A DNA stretch of 64,000 nucleotides from Linanthus parryae (lineage: Eukaryota; Streptophyta; Magnoliopsida; Ericales; Polemoniaceae). A program made the position numbers and the translations under genes. The DNA is taken from positions 73,588,994 through 73,652,993 of the forward strand of contig JALGPY010000001.1 of assembly GCA_023055425.1 (NCBI GenBank), in the 5' to 3' direction. Shown here piece after piece: positions 1 through 12,073 of the stretch. Numbering within the stretch: position 1 is the first letter of the stretch; each line of letters opens with the position of its first letter. Below the pieces are notes generated by a model. That model was not told where the DNA came from. It ran no database searches and saw only the letters and a list, made by a program, of their open reading frames with translations.

Positions 1-1560
1 TAAGCTAGTATTTTCTATTGGAAGAGTATAGAATTAAGAAGTTCTAAATCTAAACTTATTTTTCTCACTATTTAAAATATACGAGTATTATGTATGAAAT
101 TAATAAGTAATTATAACTTGAGGATGTAATTACGAAACTAGCACACTTATGACGAATATAACGACCAAGAGAGATTTAGGCTTTATATTAAATTAAATTA
201 GATTCTCTTACGACGACACTAGAGGTCATAGCATGTCACATCGCCTACATGCATTAATCGTGCTAGTTGGAACGGGAATTGAAGTTGATTAGAAATTATA
301 AATTTGTAGGTGACGAGTTAATAGACGAGGGTTATGTCTACCTGTAAAAGCTTACGTGATATTTGCTGCGTTTTGAGGTGAGTAAACATGCCAAGTCTAG
401 CGTGCCTAGCATTTTTTTTCGTGTCAAAATACGACTTTATAAGTTGTCTCAAAATGTGTTTTATGGCTTCATGCTTTACTTGAGATCTGATTATGTTTTG
501 AAATAGATGTTTGAGAATGTCACATGAGAAATAAAAATATGTTAATAAAGTAAAGTGGAAATAGTTGTGCAGGGAAAATTTAATATTGTCGGTGTCGACT
601 TCGGTCATTCGGCCGTGATTATTATTGTCGATGTTGGCTACAGTCACTCGGCCCGTATATTTTAACCCGGTCGCGACCTGTCGGGTGTCTCCATGTACTT
701 ACCTCTCTGGTCGCAAGAAGTCTTATGGGGGTGCCAGCACTTATGGTCATGGTAGCTAGTGAAAGGATAGATCTTCCCCGTATCAATAAGACAATAGTAT
801 GGTTTTATTTACAGAAGAGATTTTTATGAAAATAAAGAAGAGATAGATTAGGAATAATATTCCCCGTTTGAGATATAAGAGAAGGATTGAGATGCAAGGT
901 AAAGAGATATGTGTTTCAGTATTCGTACTTTATTCTTCAAGGATTTATTCAGTTATTGTTCATTCTCCTTTATGATTGTTTTAGAAAGATATGCTTCTTA
1001 ACCGTTTACAATTTTGGGTGTTTACTTACTCAGTATTTCCTTGCTGATTTTAGAAAAATTACGGTTCCTGTTTTATTCCCACCGTAGGTCTAGACAAAGA
1101 AGGCTTGGCTTAGAAGGGGGAACGCAGACTCACCTAGGGTTATCAGTATTAACTCAGACTTTATATTATTGGCATCTATTGTGTATTAATATTTTAAGAC
1201 GATGTGTAAGATTGTTTGCATATGTAATATATAAGCATGGCTGTGTTTGTTCTCGGTTTCTGCCATTTCATTTTGAGTAGCACCCTCCTGGGATCTCCGG
1301 TCCGGAACAGAAAGCTTGGGGATCATTGGGTGTTATATAATCAGTATGTCGAAATTCAAAAATTTGCATTTGAACATGAAACAAGAACATATACAAGTAG
1401 AAGATACGGCTTCTATGAGTAACACCCCATAAGTAAAAAAAGAGAAAAGTATGAGGTGAAATGATGAAATTGACCATTTCTAAGCTAGAGTTCTAAGAGA
1501 TGCTTGCTATATCGGGAACAAAAGTGTTGGTGGTTGGTAGCCAGCTGCGTACAATAATGA
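1..1560 (+). repeat. degenerate LTR-like sequence
   Basis: No gene is visible here. Positions about 600-1150 follow the same order of motifs as the 3' part of the Tekay-type LTR at 5450-5900: a 'ggggtg' block, a 'tttacttactcag' block, then 'gggggaacgcagactcacc' in place of 'gggggaacgcgcacacg'. The likeness is patchy, so I read it as an old LTR fragment of a related family rather than part of the element that starts at 3214. The small ORFs in the stretch have no recognisable protein features. Confidence 0.35.
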
Positions 1561-1599
1561 TGATGTAGAGTTTTCTAGTAGGTTCAAGATCAAAGTAAG

Positions 1600-2950
1600 A
1601 GCAGCACACGTCCAAAAAGGGTGAAGCTCTGGAAACTCATCCATGGCATAGTAAGTGGAATATTAAACCCTAGTGGACTAAATTGGGATTTAAATAGGCA
1701 TATGATACAGGTCGACGACGATGATGTTTGGAATGCATATTGTTTGGTATGTGATTTTTTCAATTTTTTACATTACATAGATGTTTAGTATTATGAAATT
1801 AATGTACGCATTTATGCCTTGTTGTGTTTTTAGGTACATGACGATGCCTCAAAATATTGGTACAAGGCGATCCCCATTTTTTTACAAATTATTGAGAACA
1901 TCAATTCATCAAAAGATGACCATAGTAATTTTTACCAGATAGAGTTACATCACTAGAGCATGAATAAGAGAAAATAAGACCCACATCCTAAACTCCCATA
2001 GGAGGACTCACATTGAAACAGCTAAACTACTAAGACCAGCCACAAAAGACTACATCTGTAGAAAATTTAAAATATTAACGGGGAAAAGAAGAAACTACAA
2101 CTCCCAGTCTAACACCAACGCCTCTTTAAAAAAAACAACTTCAATGGGGACATCATCCTTCATCTGAAAGAAACAAACAAAAATGCATAGAAGATAGTAA
2201 AATTCCAACACAAGAGGTACTAAACCGAGCAAAGGTGGATCTCACAACCCAATCTTTCCATGGAACTTGAACAACAATCTGAGCTTCTTAACTGGTGGGT
2301 AGTTGGTAGATAGATCACATAAAATGTCAAAAGATCTCTTCCGTGTCTTAGTTGCTTCATCCGAAATTTCTTTTCCATTTGTATCACTCGAATGACCCGT
2401 AAGAGGGCACCCATAAATATGCGACTACCCAACAACATGATGAGAAAAAAACGTGTGAAGGTTCGGGTTGAAAGTATGTTGATGGTTTGGGTTCCAAAAT
2501 CGGAATAAAATTTTTGATTTATGTGGGAAGGATAGCGCTATCGGAGAGGGAGCGAAAACTACTACGGAGGCTTATGACGCGATGAGTACGGTGGCTAGTT
2601 CTACCCAAGACATATCTGATGTGATAGCAATTGAAAATTATCATGCTTCTAAAAAAACACACACCGTAGATGTAAAAGAGATACCTCTACGGTGAAGAGA
2701 GTTAGAGATGATTTATCAAGTGTAGTAATTATGATGGCTACTTCACTACAAGCTTATATGCAGTATGAAAAGTTAGATGTTAATGAAGTTTATGAAGAAG
2801 TACAAGTCATCCCATATCTTGATCGTACGGTCGTGTGACGGCAATTAATTGGTTGGTTGATAATGAAAACAAGTTTCGTATGTTGCAGAAGCTTCCTCGT
2901 CGACCAGAAGAACGAATTTGTGATGATGTGCTTTCCATGAGTATTTGAGT
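1600..2950 (+). pseudogene. Myb/SANT-like domain protein, broken
   Basis: Two separated blocks resemble plant Myb/SANT-like (L10-interacting Myb type) proteins. The first, about 1640-1890, reads like the SGxxWD...VWxAY...A..YxxK core and contains a plausible 87-bp GT-AG intron at 1747-1833. The second, about 2500-2945, reads like the downstream GEGA... and DNENKFRMLQKLP parts. About 570 bp of unrelated sequence (near 1895-2465) separates them, and the second block has stops near 2690 and 2837 and needs frame changes. This family is dispersed in plant genomes and is related to the DNA-binding subunit of PIF/Harbinger transposons, but no transposase is visible. I infer a dead copy interrupted by an insertion. 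Confidence 0.5.
1895..2465. other. insert between Myb/SANT blocks, unidentified
   Basis: This stretch separates the two halves of the Myb/SANT-like pseudogene. On the - strand, positions 2220-2438 give a 72-codon frame with no recognised domain. I found no clear terminal repeats or target duplication. Confidence 0.3.
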
Positions 2951-3213
2951 ATTCTTCAGATTTCTTGGCACTTAACTAGTTGATCGATCGATTACGATAA
3001 TTTTTGGATGAATATTCTGGCGAAGAGACGATTATGTTTTTATATTAATACTAAAGGGACAAGATTCTGCATTGATGGTATTTGGATGAATATTGGGCTG
3101 TGCTATTGCTTGTTATTGAATGCATATCTGAATGAATATTTTGTATTACTTTGGTATGATATAGATAGTTATGTGAACAGACTTGACATAGCAACACTTT
3201 CTTGCATTTGCAC

Positions 3214-3321
3214 TGTAATACCCCCGTATTTTAGGGGGTATTTTTAGGAGTTTAGCGGATTTTTCGGGCCGTTACTTGAAGTTATAAAATTTAATTTCGT
3301 TCACCTAATCGTTTTATTTAC

Positions 3322-3394
<73 letters not shown>

Positions 3395-3797
3395 TAATTT
3401 ATCAAAATTTTTTTTTATGACACATTTTTATGGTCACTTGGGTGTATAGTAGTGGTGAAGGGTAGCGAGACGTTCAACGTCTTTTTTTTCGCGTGTCCAA
3501 AAGTAATGTTTTAACTAATATCGCGTGTCGGATCATCGCGTTGTGTGGTACTCCAACCACACCTTAACCATTCCATCATCTTCTTCCCCTACCATTTTGA
3601 GCAGAGATATGCTCAGCGACTTTTCCGGCGGAGAACCCACGGCAAAGCCAACACTTTGACCTCCGTTATTCCTAAATTCCATCCCGGTTCATGCCCTTGG
3701 TGAGAGACCCAAGCCTTGCAATCAACTTCACCCCCAAATCGAAGCCCGAATCCCGTCGATTTCTCAATCGGGTTAACTCAAGAACAAAACCCATATC

Positions 3798-3871
<74 letters not shown>

Positions 3872-4439
3872 AGTTCTCTCTCGCCTCTCATGCTCTCTCC
3901 CTCGCCATCTCTCTCGCCCTCTCTCTCTCTCTGCGGCGTGTGTTGCCGACGAAGAAAACCGAACCCAAGGTCGCCCGTTCCTCGCCGCCGTTCGCTGCCT
4001 CCCTCTGCTCGTCGCCGTCCTCCTCCGCTCGAATCACCGTCACCACCATCGTGGCCGTCGTCCCCGCCCTTCCGTTGCTTCTTTCGGTAAATACCGACCC
4101 CTTGTTCTTGAAATTTCAAATTCAGTTCTCGTTGCCAAATTGCTCCATGATTTCTTAAGATTGAGTAGTATAGTGGGTTATGATGATGATTACAGTAGTT
4201 TGGGGGGTTTAGATTTCAGTTTTTTTGTCTCAGTAAAGCATTGGAACAAAAATGGTGTTGTGGGTTTGTTTGGTTATGAGTTAAAGTGGCTGGTCAAGTT
4301 GGGGGAGAAATTGAAAAGTTTGGTTATAATTGGGGGGGGGGGGGGCTGAAACTTATGGGGGTGAACTTGATGTTTACATAATCTTGCTATGGGCATGTAT
4401 TTGGGTTGTTGCCTAGTACTTGAATTTGAACGGGAAATG

Positions 4440-4510
<71 letters not shown>

Positions 4511-6056
4511 AAACAAGTTTATGTGGGTGCTAATTTAGTTTCATTTTATAATAGAAGTTAAGCTACTATTTCCTTAAACTTTACAATTGACAGTCTATTT
4601 TTTTAAGTAGATATAACCTTGTAAGTGATAAATTAGAATTTTATGAAATAAAATAAAATAAAATAAAATAAATAATTGTAATTATACTATTTTTTTTAAC
4701 AAATATATAGTATTGTTTTGTATATATTGAAAATGTGTTATTTTCATTTAATAACATCGTTTTCACTAATATAACTTTTATGATAAAAATAGTCAACTTT
4801 TAGCTTAATTAAAATAGCTACCTTTGATATTTATAAATATTAGCCACTATAAATATTCTATAATTTTATTTAAAGTTTCCTTACCTCAATTATTACCTTT
4901 ATAATTATAAGTCACTATTTTTTTATTCCACTTATACTCTAAACGTGTAATTATAGCTAGTATAATATAACTTGCTTGGGGATTAACTGGGGAATTCACT
5001 TGCATTTCATACAGGTAAATCTAAATGCAATTTGTTGTGTGATGTATACGTGTTAATATAGGATTATGTGATTGTTGTAGATTCCGAGTTCATAGGAGGC
5101 GAGTTCGTCGAGGACCCCTACTACTAGTTCCGTGCTAGCTTGTGTGTGTGATGTTCTCTCTTCATTTCCAGGTAAGTTATATGCACAACACCTTTATCCA
5201 TCAAAATGTGTTGTTTTTGTGTGAGTATCTTAATCTGCAACTTCAATTCTGTTTTAGGATATTTGAAGATTTCTAGCAAAATTTTATGAAAGAATGTGGT
5301 TATCTTTCAAACTTCTGGTTCATTACAGGTGATACAATAAAGAGCAAATGTACGATAATAGAATTAGGACGATGTGCAGAGGATGTGCATGAAGGCTACG
5401 GCCGGTGACACGCGTGCGTTGATTCTCCTTAGGATTTATACCCATTTATGTTATCGTGGAAAGTATGAGTACTACCTATGCATGTGTAGGTCACTACTTT
5501 ATAGGGGTGTCGACACTTAAGGTCTCATTAGTATGGTTTGGGCGGGATAGCGAAGGGATATCTACAAACGTCCGGGGACAATTGGTATATTCCAAGAAGC
5601 GCCCCTATTATTATGATTTATTTCATTGTGACATCTCTGTCCACCTCGTACCTGTTGGGGCTCGTAGGCTACGCCTCAACCAAAGACGTGATTAAAACTT
5701 GGTTAACGTGGTTGTTTATCTTTATTTCTTTCAGCCAAAAACTCATTCTTTACATGTTGTGGTATATACTTACTCAGTTTTCACTGACAAAATGTTTTTC
5801 TGCGTCGGCTTTTTCCATTTGAAAACCCGCAGGTTATGAATAAAGGTGGGGGAACGCGCACACGTAGCTGAAGTCAATGACAAGCTAGGAATCACCTAAT
5901 TGAATTGTTAGCATTAGCTGTATTTTGAGAATTCAAACTTTGTCATTGCTGTTTCCTTTAAAACTTTTTTGAAGGTTTCTCCTCTCATTTCAATAAAGTA
6001 CTTTTGGATATCGTTAAGTTGTACTAGCAAGAAACCGTAGGTTCCGGGTTGTTTCA
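3214..6056 (+). repeat. 5' LTR of the Tekay-type element (2843 bp)
   Basis: Aligns from end to end with 21721-24310. It is longer by about 250 bp, mainly because the other copy lost the segment after the ATT repeat. It holds an (ATT)n run (about 3314-3394), a long (CT)n run (about 3799-3869), a G run near 4332 and a (TTTA)n run (4440-4505), each of different length in the two LTRs. The 155-codon Ser/Leu-rich frame over the CT run is a repeat artefact. Confidence 0.93.
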
Positions 6057-6058
6057 GT

Positions 6059-6070
6059 TGGTATCAGAGC
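6059..6070 (+). other. primer-binding site, initiator tRNA-Met
   Basis: TGGTATCAGAGC starts two bases after the 5' LTR. It is the standard complement to the 3' end of initiator tRNA-Met used by plant Ty3/gypsy and copia elements, and it fixes the LTR end at 6056. Confidence 0.9.
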
Positions 6071-6931
6071 CCACGGTTCCAATGCTAGTGTGACTTTTCG
6101 ATTTCCGTTAAACAAAGATTCAAAGTAATTGGAAGCTTTTCAAAAATTTAAAATGCACATAGGATAACTAAAACTGGAATTAAAAGTCGGGGATATGGGT
6201 TAGCATAGCAGTGTTTTCTTTCTAGGTTCCCAAATGTTTTGTGTGATTATTTATTAACCCCTATTAATTGTGAGGGGGTACTTGCTATGTGGCCGAGACT
6301 TGTTAATTTGTAAGTTTATTCATGTTACATACTTAATTTAAATTCTTTACACTTATTTCCTGTTGAGATTATGAGTGTATGCGCGGTATAGAACACTTCC
6401 GGGACTTCTCCCCTCTTCTTTCCGAACATGGACTTGGACGAGGACCAAGGAGATGAGCAAGACCAAGTTGAAAAACAAGATGGAGGACACATAGGAGGAG
6501 TTCATAGATTGGGGAGTCGATGTGGATGAGATTGATGAAATAGAACAGGAGGAGAACAACGAAGCAGAAGAGACTGCGATTGATCCTACCAATATCGAGC
6601 TCATGCTCACCACTGATGACGAGGAGTATATCCACACCCACCCACCCTTAGGATTATCATCTACCGCATTTCTGTTATCACGAGTGCGAATGTTTAGCTT
6701 ACTTTAGGAGTTGCTATTTCCTTTATAGAATTGCGTTCTTCCTTACCATTTAAATGTTTATGTGGATTATTTGATGGATGGATAAATATATGCTTAATTA
6801 TTGAAACTTATATGTTGCATGTATGTGAACTAGAAGTAGAATTCTTTTCGACCTATATTAAGTAAGGTTATATATTTAAAAAATTTACAATGCATTATTA
6901 TACCAGGAGACGTGCAAGAGAAGTAGGAACA
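6071..6931 (+). other. 5' leader of the Tekay-type element
   Basis: Leader between the primer site and gag. A short acidic frame (6522-6707) rich in Glu and Asp is present, but I see no known domain. The rest is AT-rich and without recognisable features. Confidence 0.5.
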
Positions 6932-8250
6932 ATGAACCAGGGAGGTCAGCAAGCCCAGGGCGGACAAGTTCCACCAGTGGACCCCGTTGAATTCCAGGAG
7001 ATGCGGCATGCAACTTCAGCTCTTACCCAAATTCTACAGAATACCCACAATGGAGGGGAAATGTTATGAGCAGGGGTAGCTGAACTCCGACCGGACTTCT
7101 TTTATGGGACAGATGACCCCACCACCTTGGAAAACTGGATCAGGGACTTCGGAAAAGTCCTAGTATCTGCGTGCTACCCTGAAGATCAGCGTGTTGGAGT
7201 ATCCCTCTTCTACTTCAAGAAGGAGGATGACGACTGGTGGTCAGCCAAGGGAGAAGAACTTCTTGCCCAGCAGGGATTTGGCTGGGAACAGCTGAAAGCA
7301 GCGCTACGAGAACGTTTCTGTCCTGAACATGTCAAGGATAAGAAGTTCAAGGAATTCATGAACTTGAAACAGGGAAGTGACAACCCTTATGATTATCATC
7401 AGAAATACATGGAGTTGATGAGGTTTGGAAGGGATATGGTGTCAACCGAGGCAAAGAAGATCATGAGGTTTATAGGAGGTTTAAACTTCTAACTTCGAAT
7501 GGCCTTAATTGCGACCCCATTTGACACCCTCAAGGACGCTTATGGGGCAGATCAGGACGCCCAGAATTTGATTGACGAGAACAATGAGGAAACTAAGAAA
7601 AGGAAGTCTGAGGCACCGGCAGCGACAAGTTTCCAGAATCGTGGTTCGGGAAACAATAGCGGAGATAAAAGGTTTCTTCCCAACCCAGCACCCACCAACC
7701 AATTCGGAAACCAATGCCATAGTGGACAGGGCCAGGTAAGGACTTACTACTGCAAGAGATGCGGCGGAAACCACCCAGGGGTAGACTGGCAAGGCATGAA
7801 GGTGGCTTGACTCAATTGTGGTAAGCTAGGCCATCGAAGGTTTGAATGTCGTTCAAGACCCTCGGGGAACAACAGCGGTGGAAGCTTCAACAATATCAAC
7901 TCCAACAACTCCGGGAATAGCAATGGTGGAGGATATGGAGGAAACAATGTGAATCGTCAAGGTGGGAATGGAGCAACTATGGGGGGAATAACAGCGGTTA
8001 CAATCAGGGAGGCATCAACAACCGTGGTAATCATTATGGCGGGAACAACAACAACGCCGGCAACAGGAAAAACAATGTAGGAGGCTATAACCGAGGTAAC
8101 AACTGGCAGGGAGGAAATGGTTACAACAACGACCCCAAGGAAACAACAATGCTACTTCGGCAACCACATTAGCAGGCGCACCTGCACCTGCAGCCACAAC
8201 ACGCAGCGCAGCTGGAACTATCAATGTGATGAATCAGACTCAGGCAGCAC
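6932..8250 (+). pseudogene. Tekay-type gag, nonsense-mutated
   Basis: Capsid-nucleocapsid protein of the host retrotransposon. The capsid core lies at about 7080-7480 (motifs such as FFYGTDDP, WW, RFCPEHVKDKKFKEF, a retrotransposon gag signature). A Gly/Asn-rich linker follows. Nucleocapsid zinc knuckles are at about 7745-7855, seen as CKRCGGNHPG and NCGKLGHRRFEC; one metal-binding Cys of the first knuckle reads Trp. In-frame stops occur at 7067-7069, 7490-7492 and 7808-7810, and the frame is lost after about 7970. The start at 6932 is the first ATG in frame with the capsid block. Confidence 0.85.
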
Positions 8251-9893
8251 AGGCCAACGTGGTAAGTGGTACATTCCTAATCCATTCTACCCCTGCTTTT
8301 GTGTTATTTGATTCTGGAGCCACATTCTCTTTCATTTCATCTACATTTGCTAAGAAATTAGACTTACCAAGACTTACCAAATTCTATCCCAATATCTGTC
8401 TCCATCTCTTCCCCAAGTGGAGAAGTCACACCTTGTAATACCATGTACCCTGGAGTCAACCTAGAAATATTAGGAGCCAAGCTACCTTTTGATCTGATTC
8501 TCTTCGATCTCGGCAAGCTAGATGTCATCTTAGGTATGGATTGGCTTAGCAATACAAAGCAACCATAGAGTGTGCCACCCAAAAGGTTAGGTTTCGTGGA
8601 CCGAAAGGTGAGCGCCTATCCTATAGGGGTATAACTAGTGGACCTAAAATCCAAATCGTGTCAGCCTTAACCATCCTCTTTGATGTGAAGAAAGGGCATA
8701 GGGCATACCTCTGTACGATCCATGATCAGGAGAAAAAAGGGGAGAAATTAGAAGATATCCCAGTTGTGAATGAATTTCAAGATGTCTTTCCGGAAGAGCT
8801 TCCAGGAATGCCACCAAAAAGAGTCATAGACTTTGCGATCGATTTAGTATCAGGTACTGGACCAATCTCAAAGGCACCATATAGGATGGCACCAGCCGAG
8901 TTAAAGGAGCTTCAAGAGAAAATGAAGGAGTTAATGGACAAGGGTTTCATCAGGCCTAAAGTTTCACCATGGGGAGCACCGTTTTTTTTAAAGAAGAAGG
9001 ATGGTAGCCTAAGACTTTGCATTGACTACCATGATTTTAATGGGGTAACCGTTACGAATAAGTACCCAATTCCCAGGATCGACGAGTTTTTCGACCAGCT
9101 ACAAGGAGCCGATACCTTTTCGAATATCGATTTAAGGTCTGAATATTATCAGCTTAGGATAGCTGAACAGGATATTCCTAAAACGGAATTTCAAACTCGC
9201 TATGGCCACGACGAGTTTACGGTAATGCCATTCCGTCTCGCTAATGCTCCAGCAGCATTCATGGAGTTGATGAACCGCGTTATTCAGAAGTACCTAGATA
9301 ATTTTGTTGTCGTTTTCATCGATGACATTCTAATCTACTCGAAAGAGAAGGAAGAACATGCACAACATTTGAGGGAGGTGTTAGAAACCCTAAGGGAAGA
9401 GAAGTTGTATGGGAAGTTGTCAAAGTGCGAGTTTTGGTTGGATAGAGTTCCTTTCCCAGGGCATATTATATCCAAATAATGTGTGTCTGTAGACCCTGGA
9501 AAGATATCAGTGGTAAAGGACTGGCCCACACCAAAAAGCGTGACGGATATAAGAAGTTTCTTAGGATTGGCGGGTTGCTATCGAAGATTTTTGAAGGATT
9601 TCTCCAAGATAGAAAAACCCATGACGACGTTAATGAAGAAGACAAGTAAGTACGTGTGGGAAAACGTTTGTGAGGAAGCTTTCCAAACCCTAAAGGATAG
9701 GTTAACGTCGCACCTGTATTCACGTTACCTACTAAAGGAGGAGAATTTGAAGTCTACAGCGATGCGTCCAAGCACGGGTTAAGATGTGTTTTGATGCAGG
9801 ATGGAAAAGTGATTGCGTATGCTTCAAGGCAACTAAAGTCCTACGAGGAGAATTACCCCACTCACGATTTGGAGTTGGCAGCTATCGTGTTTG
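8226..9893 (+). pseudogene. Tekay-type pol, 5' part: protease, RT, start of RNase H
   Basis: The protease active site DSGATFSFIS lies at about 8307-8336 and its C-terminal VILGMDWL block at about 8520, with a frameshift between. RT runs 8760-9475: [16 protein letters not shown] (Arg of the usual DYR changed to His), the catalytic [10 protein letters not shown] block near 9316, then a stop at 9477-9479. The thumb/connection ([11 protein letters not shown] near 9560) and RNase H start (YSDASKHGL near 9755) follow, with a one-base frameshift near 9712. RNase H is cut at 9893 by the nested element and resumes at 19840. Confidence 0.92.
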
Positions 9894-11952
9894 TGATAAC
9901 GCCCAAATAGGGGTTATCTTATAGCCTGAAAAGACGTGTATGTGTGCTGGAAAACCGCGTTTTAGCCAGAATTCACCCTCAGAAAGCCTCGGAAATTAGA
10001 ACGAGATGTTTATTTGTTCTTCGTAAATTTCTGCTTATTTCACGCATTTCGAGATATGATCACGGGTTTGTTCATGTTGTCTTTACAGGAACAGGTTCGG
10101 AAAGCGCATTGGGATGCGTGCCGAGATAGAACCGGATTCGCCTCGGGAAACGTGCAGAAAATGCTCGGAGCAGGATTTGACCGAGACTGGTACAAGGGAG
10201 AGTGGAATGGAAACCGGAAAGACTGGAGGAAAAACGAGCAGTGAAAACCGACCGAGGAAGCTGAAAACGCCAAAACCGAGAATGACCGGGATGCGTTCGG
10301 TTGAGAATATCTTGAGCTAGAATTGGAATTTTGAAGTGAAACCAGGGGCAAAAGAACGGAGACGTCGAGGGCTTTCCGAAAACAGGTTATAATGCTGAAA
10401 CGGAGTCCGGCCAAAAAACCGACTCCCGTTAAGTGTGGGTCCCAGACATGCCACGTCCGAGTAAGGAATCTCGGTTACCGGTGTCTGGAGTCGTAAAGAA
10501 CTATTTCGTGTTCGGGACGATTTCCGGGACAATTTTGGCCTAGGGGTATTTTGGTCATTTTGGCACCGGGCCCGGGTTTCTAGAGTCAAGTTCAGATTTT
10601 GTCTCCCGAATTCACGAAGCAGTTTTCCTGTGGCCAGAGTCAGGATTGGGCGGAATTTGGAGCGGTTTTGACCCAGGGGTATTTTGGTAATTTTGACAAG
10701 TTTCGGGTCAAAACGCAGGCCGATGCAGAAAAGAGCAGTTTTCCGTGCTGTCTGCGTATTATACGCAGGATTCTGCGTATTATACGCAGACAGCAAGCCA
10801 GGGAGGTGAAATACGCAGCCAGGGAGGAAAATACGCAGAAATCAGCACATGTCAGGCTACTGTTTGCGTATTATACGCAGGATCCTGCGTATTTTACGCA
10901 GACAGCACAAAATTTGAGGCGGTTTCGGGCAGTGGCAGTTTCGTAAATAAAGGCAGTTTCCAGAAACGTCTTCAGCACTATATAAAGACTCGTCCAGACT
11001 CGTTTTGAAGACATGAACACACATCAACACATCCACGGAGAAGTCGGAGCATCCCCGGAGAGCACGGAAAAGTGAATCCAGATTCAAGACACTCGTTTGC
11101 TCTTATTTTCTCTCTCATTCAAACACTGTGTTATTTACGTTATGAATTTCAGTAGCTAAACTTTTTACCTAGGTTCTCGGTGAACCTAGGGTTTTGTTTT
11201 CAGAGATTAGTTCTACGTTTTGACTATGAATTCATGATTGCAATATCTTAATATCAGCAGTTTTTATCAGTTATTCTGTCTTTGAATTTTACTGTTTATG
11301 CATGATCGGAGTAGCTACCCAGAATTGCTAAAGACCCGAGCCGGTAGGTGAAAACGTCTGGTTAGGGTTAGGAAGAGAAGACAGAATTTAGCACCTTACC
11401 CCGATGGGCCGACTAGCGAAGGGGAGTTAGGACTAGCCTGAAATCGTTGAGACCAACTGTTAGAGAATCTGACCCGGGCCATCAGGACAGGTTAGAAACC
11501 CTAGCAGCCTTAGAACGAGACTGCAGACTTAGGCAGCTTAACAGGAATCCGACAGTCTGCAGGATTGTGATAACGTGCAGGAAAAGAAAAGATACTGCAC
11601 AATTGGTACGCGGCACGGGTAACGAGACTGCTGTGTGTTTTCATGTCAAACAAAGAACGAAAATCTGAAGAAACCCTAGGGGATCCCAGGACCTAGTATT
11701 TCAAACCCTATTTTTAAAACCTTAAGATTATTCAGAAAATTCTTACAAAAAGATTTACGTTTCAGTTATTTACTTTCAGTACTTAGTTAGCAAACAAACT
11801 CTCAAAATACTCCTCCGTTTTACACTCCGTTCATTAAAACTGATTACTAGAAAAACCTGAAAAGTCCCTGTGGGATCGATAATCCGAGTCTAAAATACTC
11901 TCTATATTACTTGATTCGTATACTTGCGAATAGCACGCTAAATTGCGCGTCA
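9894..11952 (+). repeat. 5' LTR of the Athila-type element (2059 bp)
   Basis: Begins TGATAACGCCC and ends GCGCGTCA. Four substitutions against the 3' copy: about 10528 (G versus A), 10552 (A versus G), 11690 (A versus G) and 11829 (G versus T). It holds two palindrome clusters (10746-10797 and 10859-10907). A TATA-like 'tatataaag' stands near 10979, followed by about 970 bp that would form the transcript start region, so the likely promoter lies just after the palindromes. Confidence 0.97.
10746..10907 (+). repeat. palindrome cluster in the 5' LTR
   Basis: Two copies of a 17-bp palindrome, CTGCGTATTATACGCAG, lie at 10752-10768 and 10773-10789 inside a larger inverted repeat closed by TGCTGT and ACAGCA. 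A second cluster at 10859-10907 has the same layout around a central GGATCC. Two half-sites (ATACGCAG) lie between them. The same layout is in the 3' LTR at 18628-18789. Confidence 0.9.
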
Positions 11953-11958
11953 AGTTTT

Positions 11959-11976
11959 TGGCGCCGTTGCCGGGGA
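11959..11976 (+). other. primer-binding site, tRNA-Asp
   Basis: TGGCGCCGTTGCCGGGGA, six bases after the LTR. It is complementary to the 3' end of plant tRNA-Asp, the primer typical of Athila elements. Confidence 0.88.
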
Positions 11977-12073
11977 CTTTTTAGGGTTTATTTAGTAGTC
12001 CGAATTAATTTTCAGAGTTTTTATTTTATTTTATTTTTTATCTCACTGCTCTTGAGATCTCTACTTTTTCAGG

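Noticed and set aside
3691..4158. 155-codon frame with long Ser-Leu repeat
   Set aside because: It is a CT dinucleotide run inside an LTR; the frame exists in several phases and the partner LTR has a shorter run.
10040..11668. Several ORFs of 60-160 codons in the Athila-type LTR
   Set aside because: They overlap on both strands, have no known domains, and recur in the 3' LTR only because the LTRs are copies.
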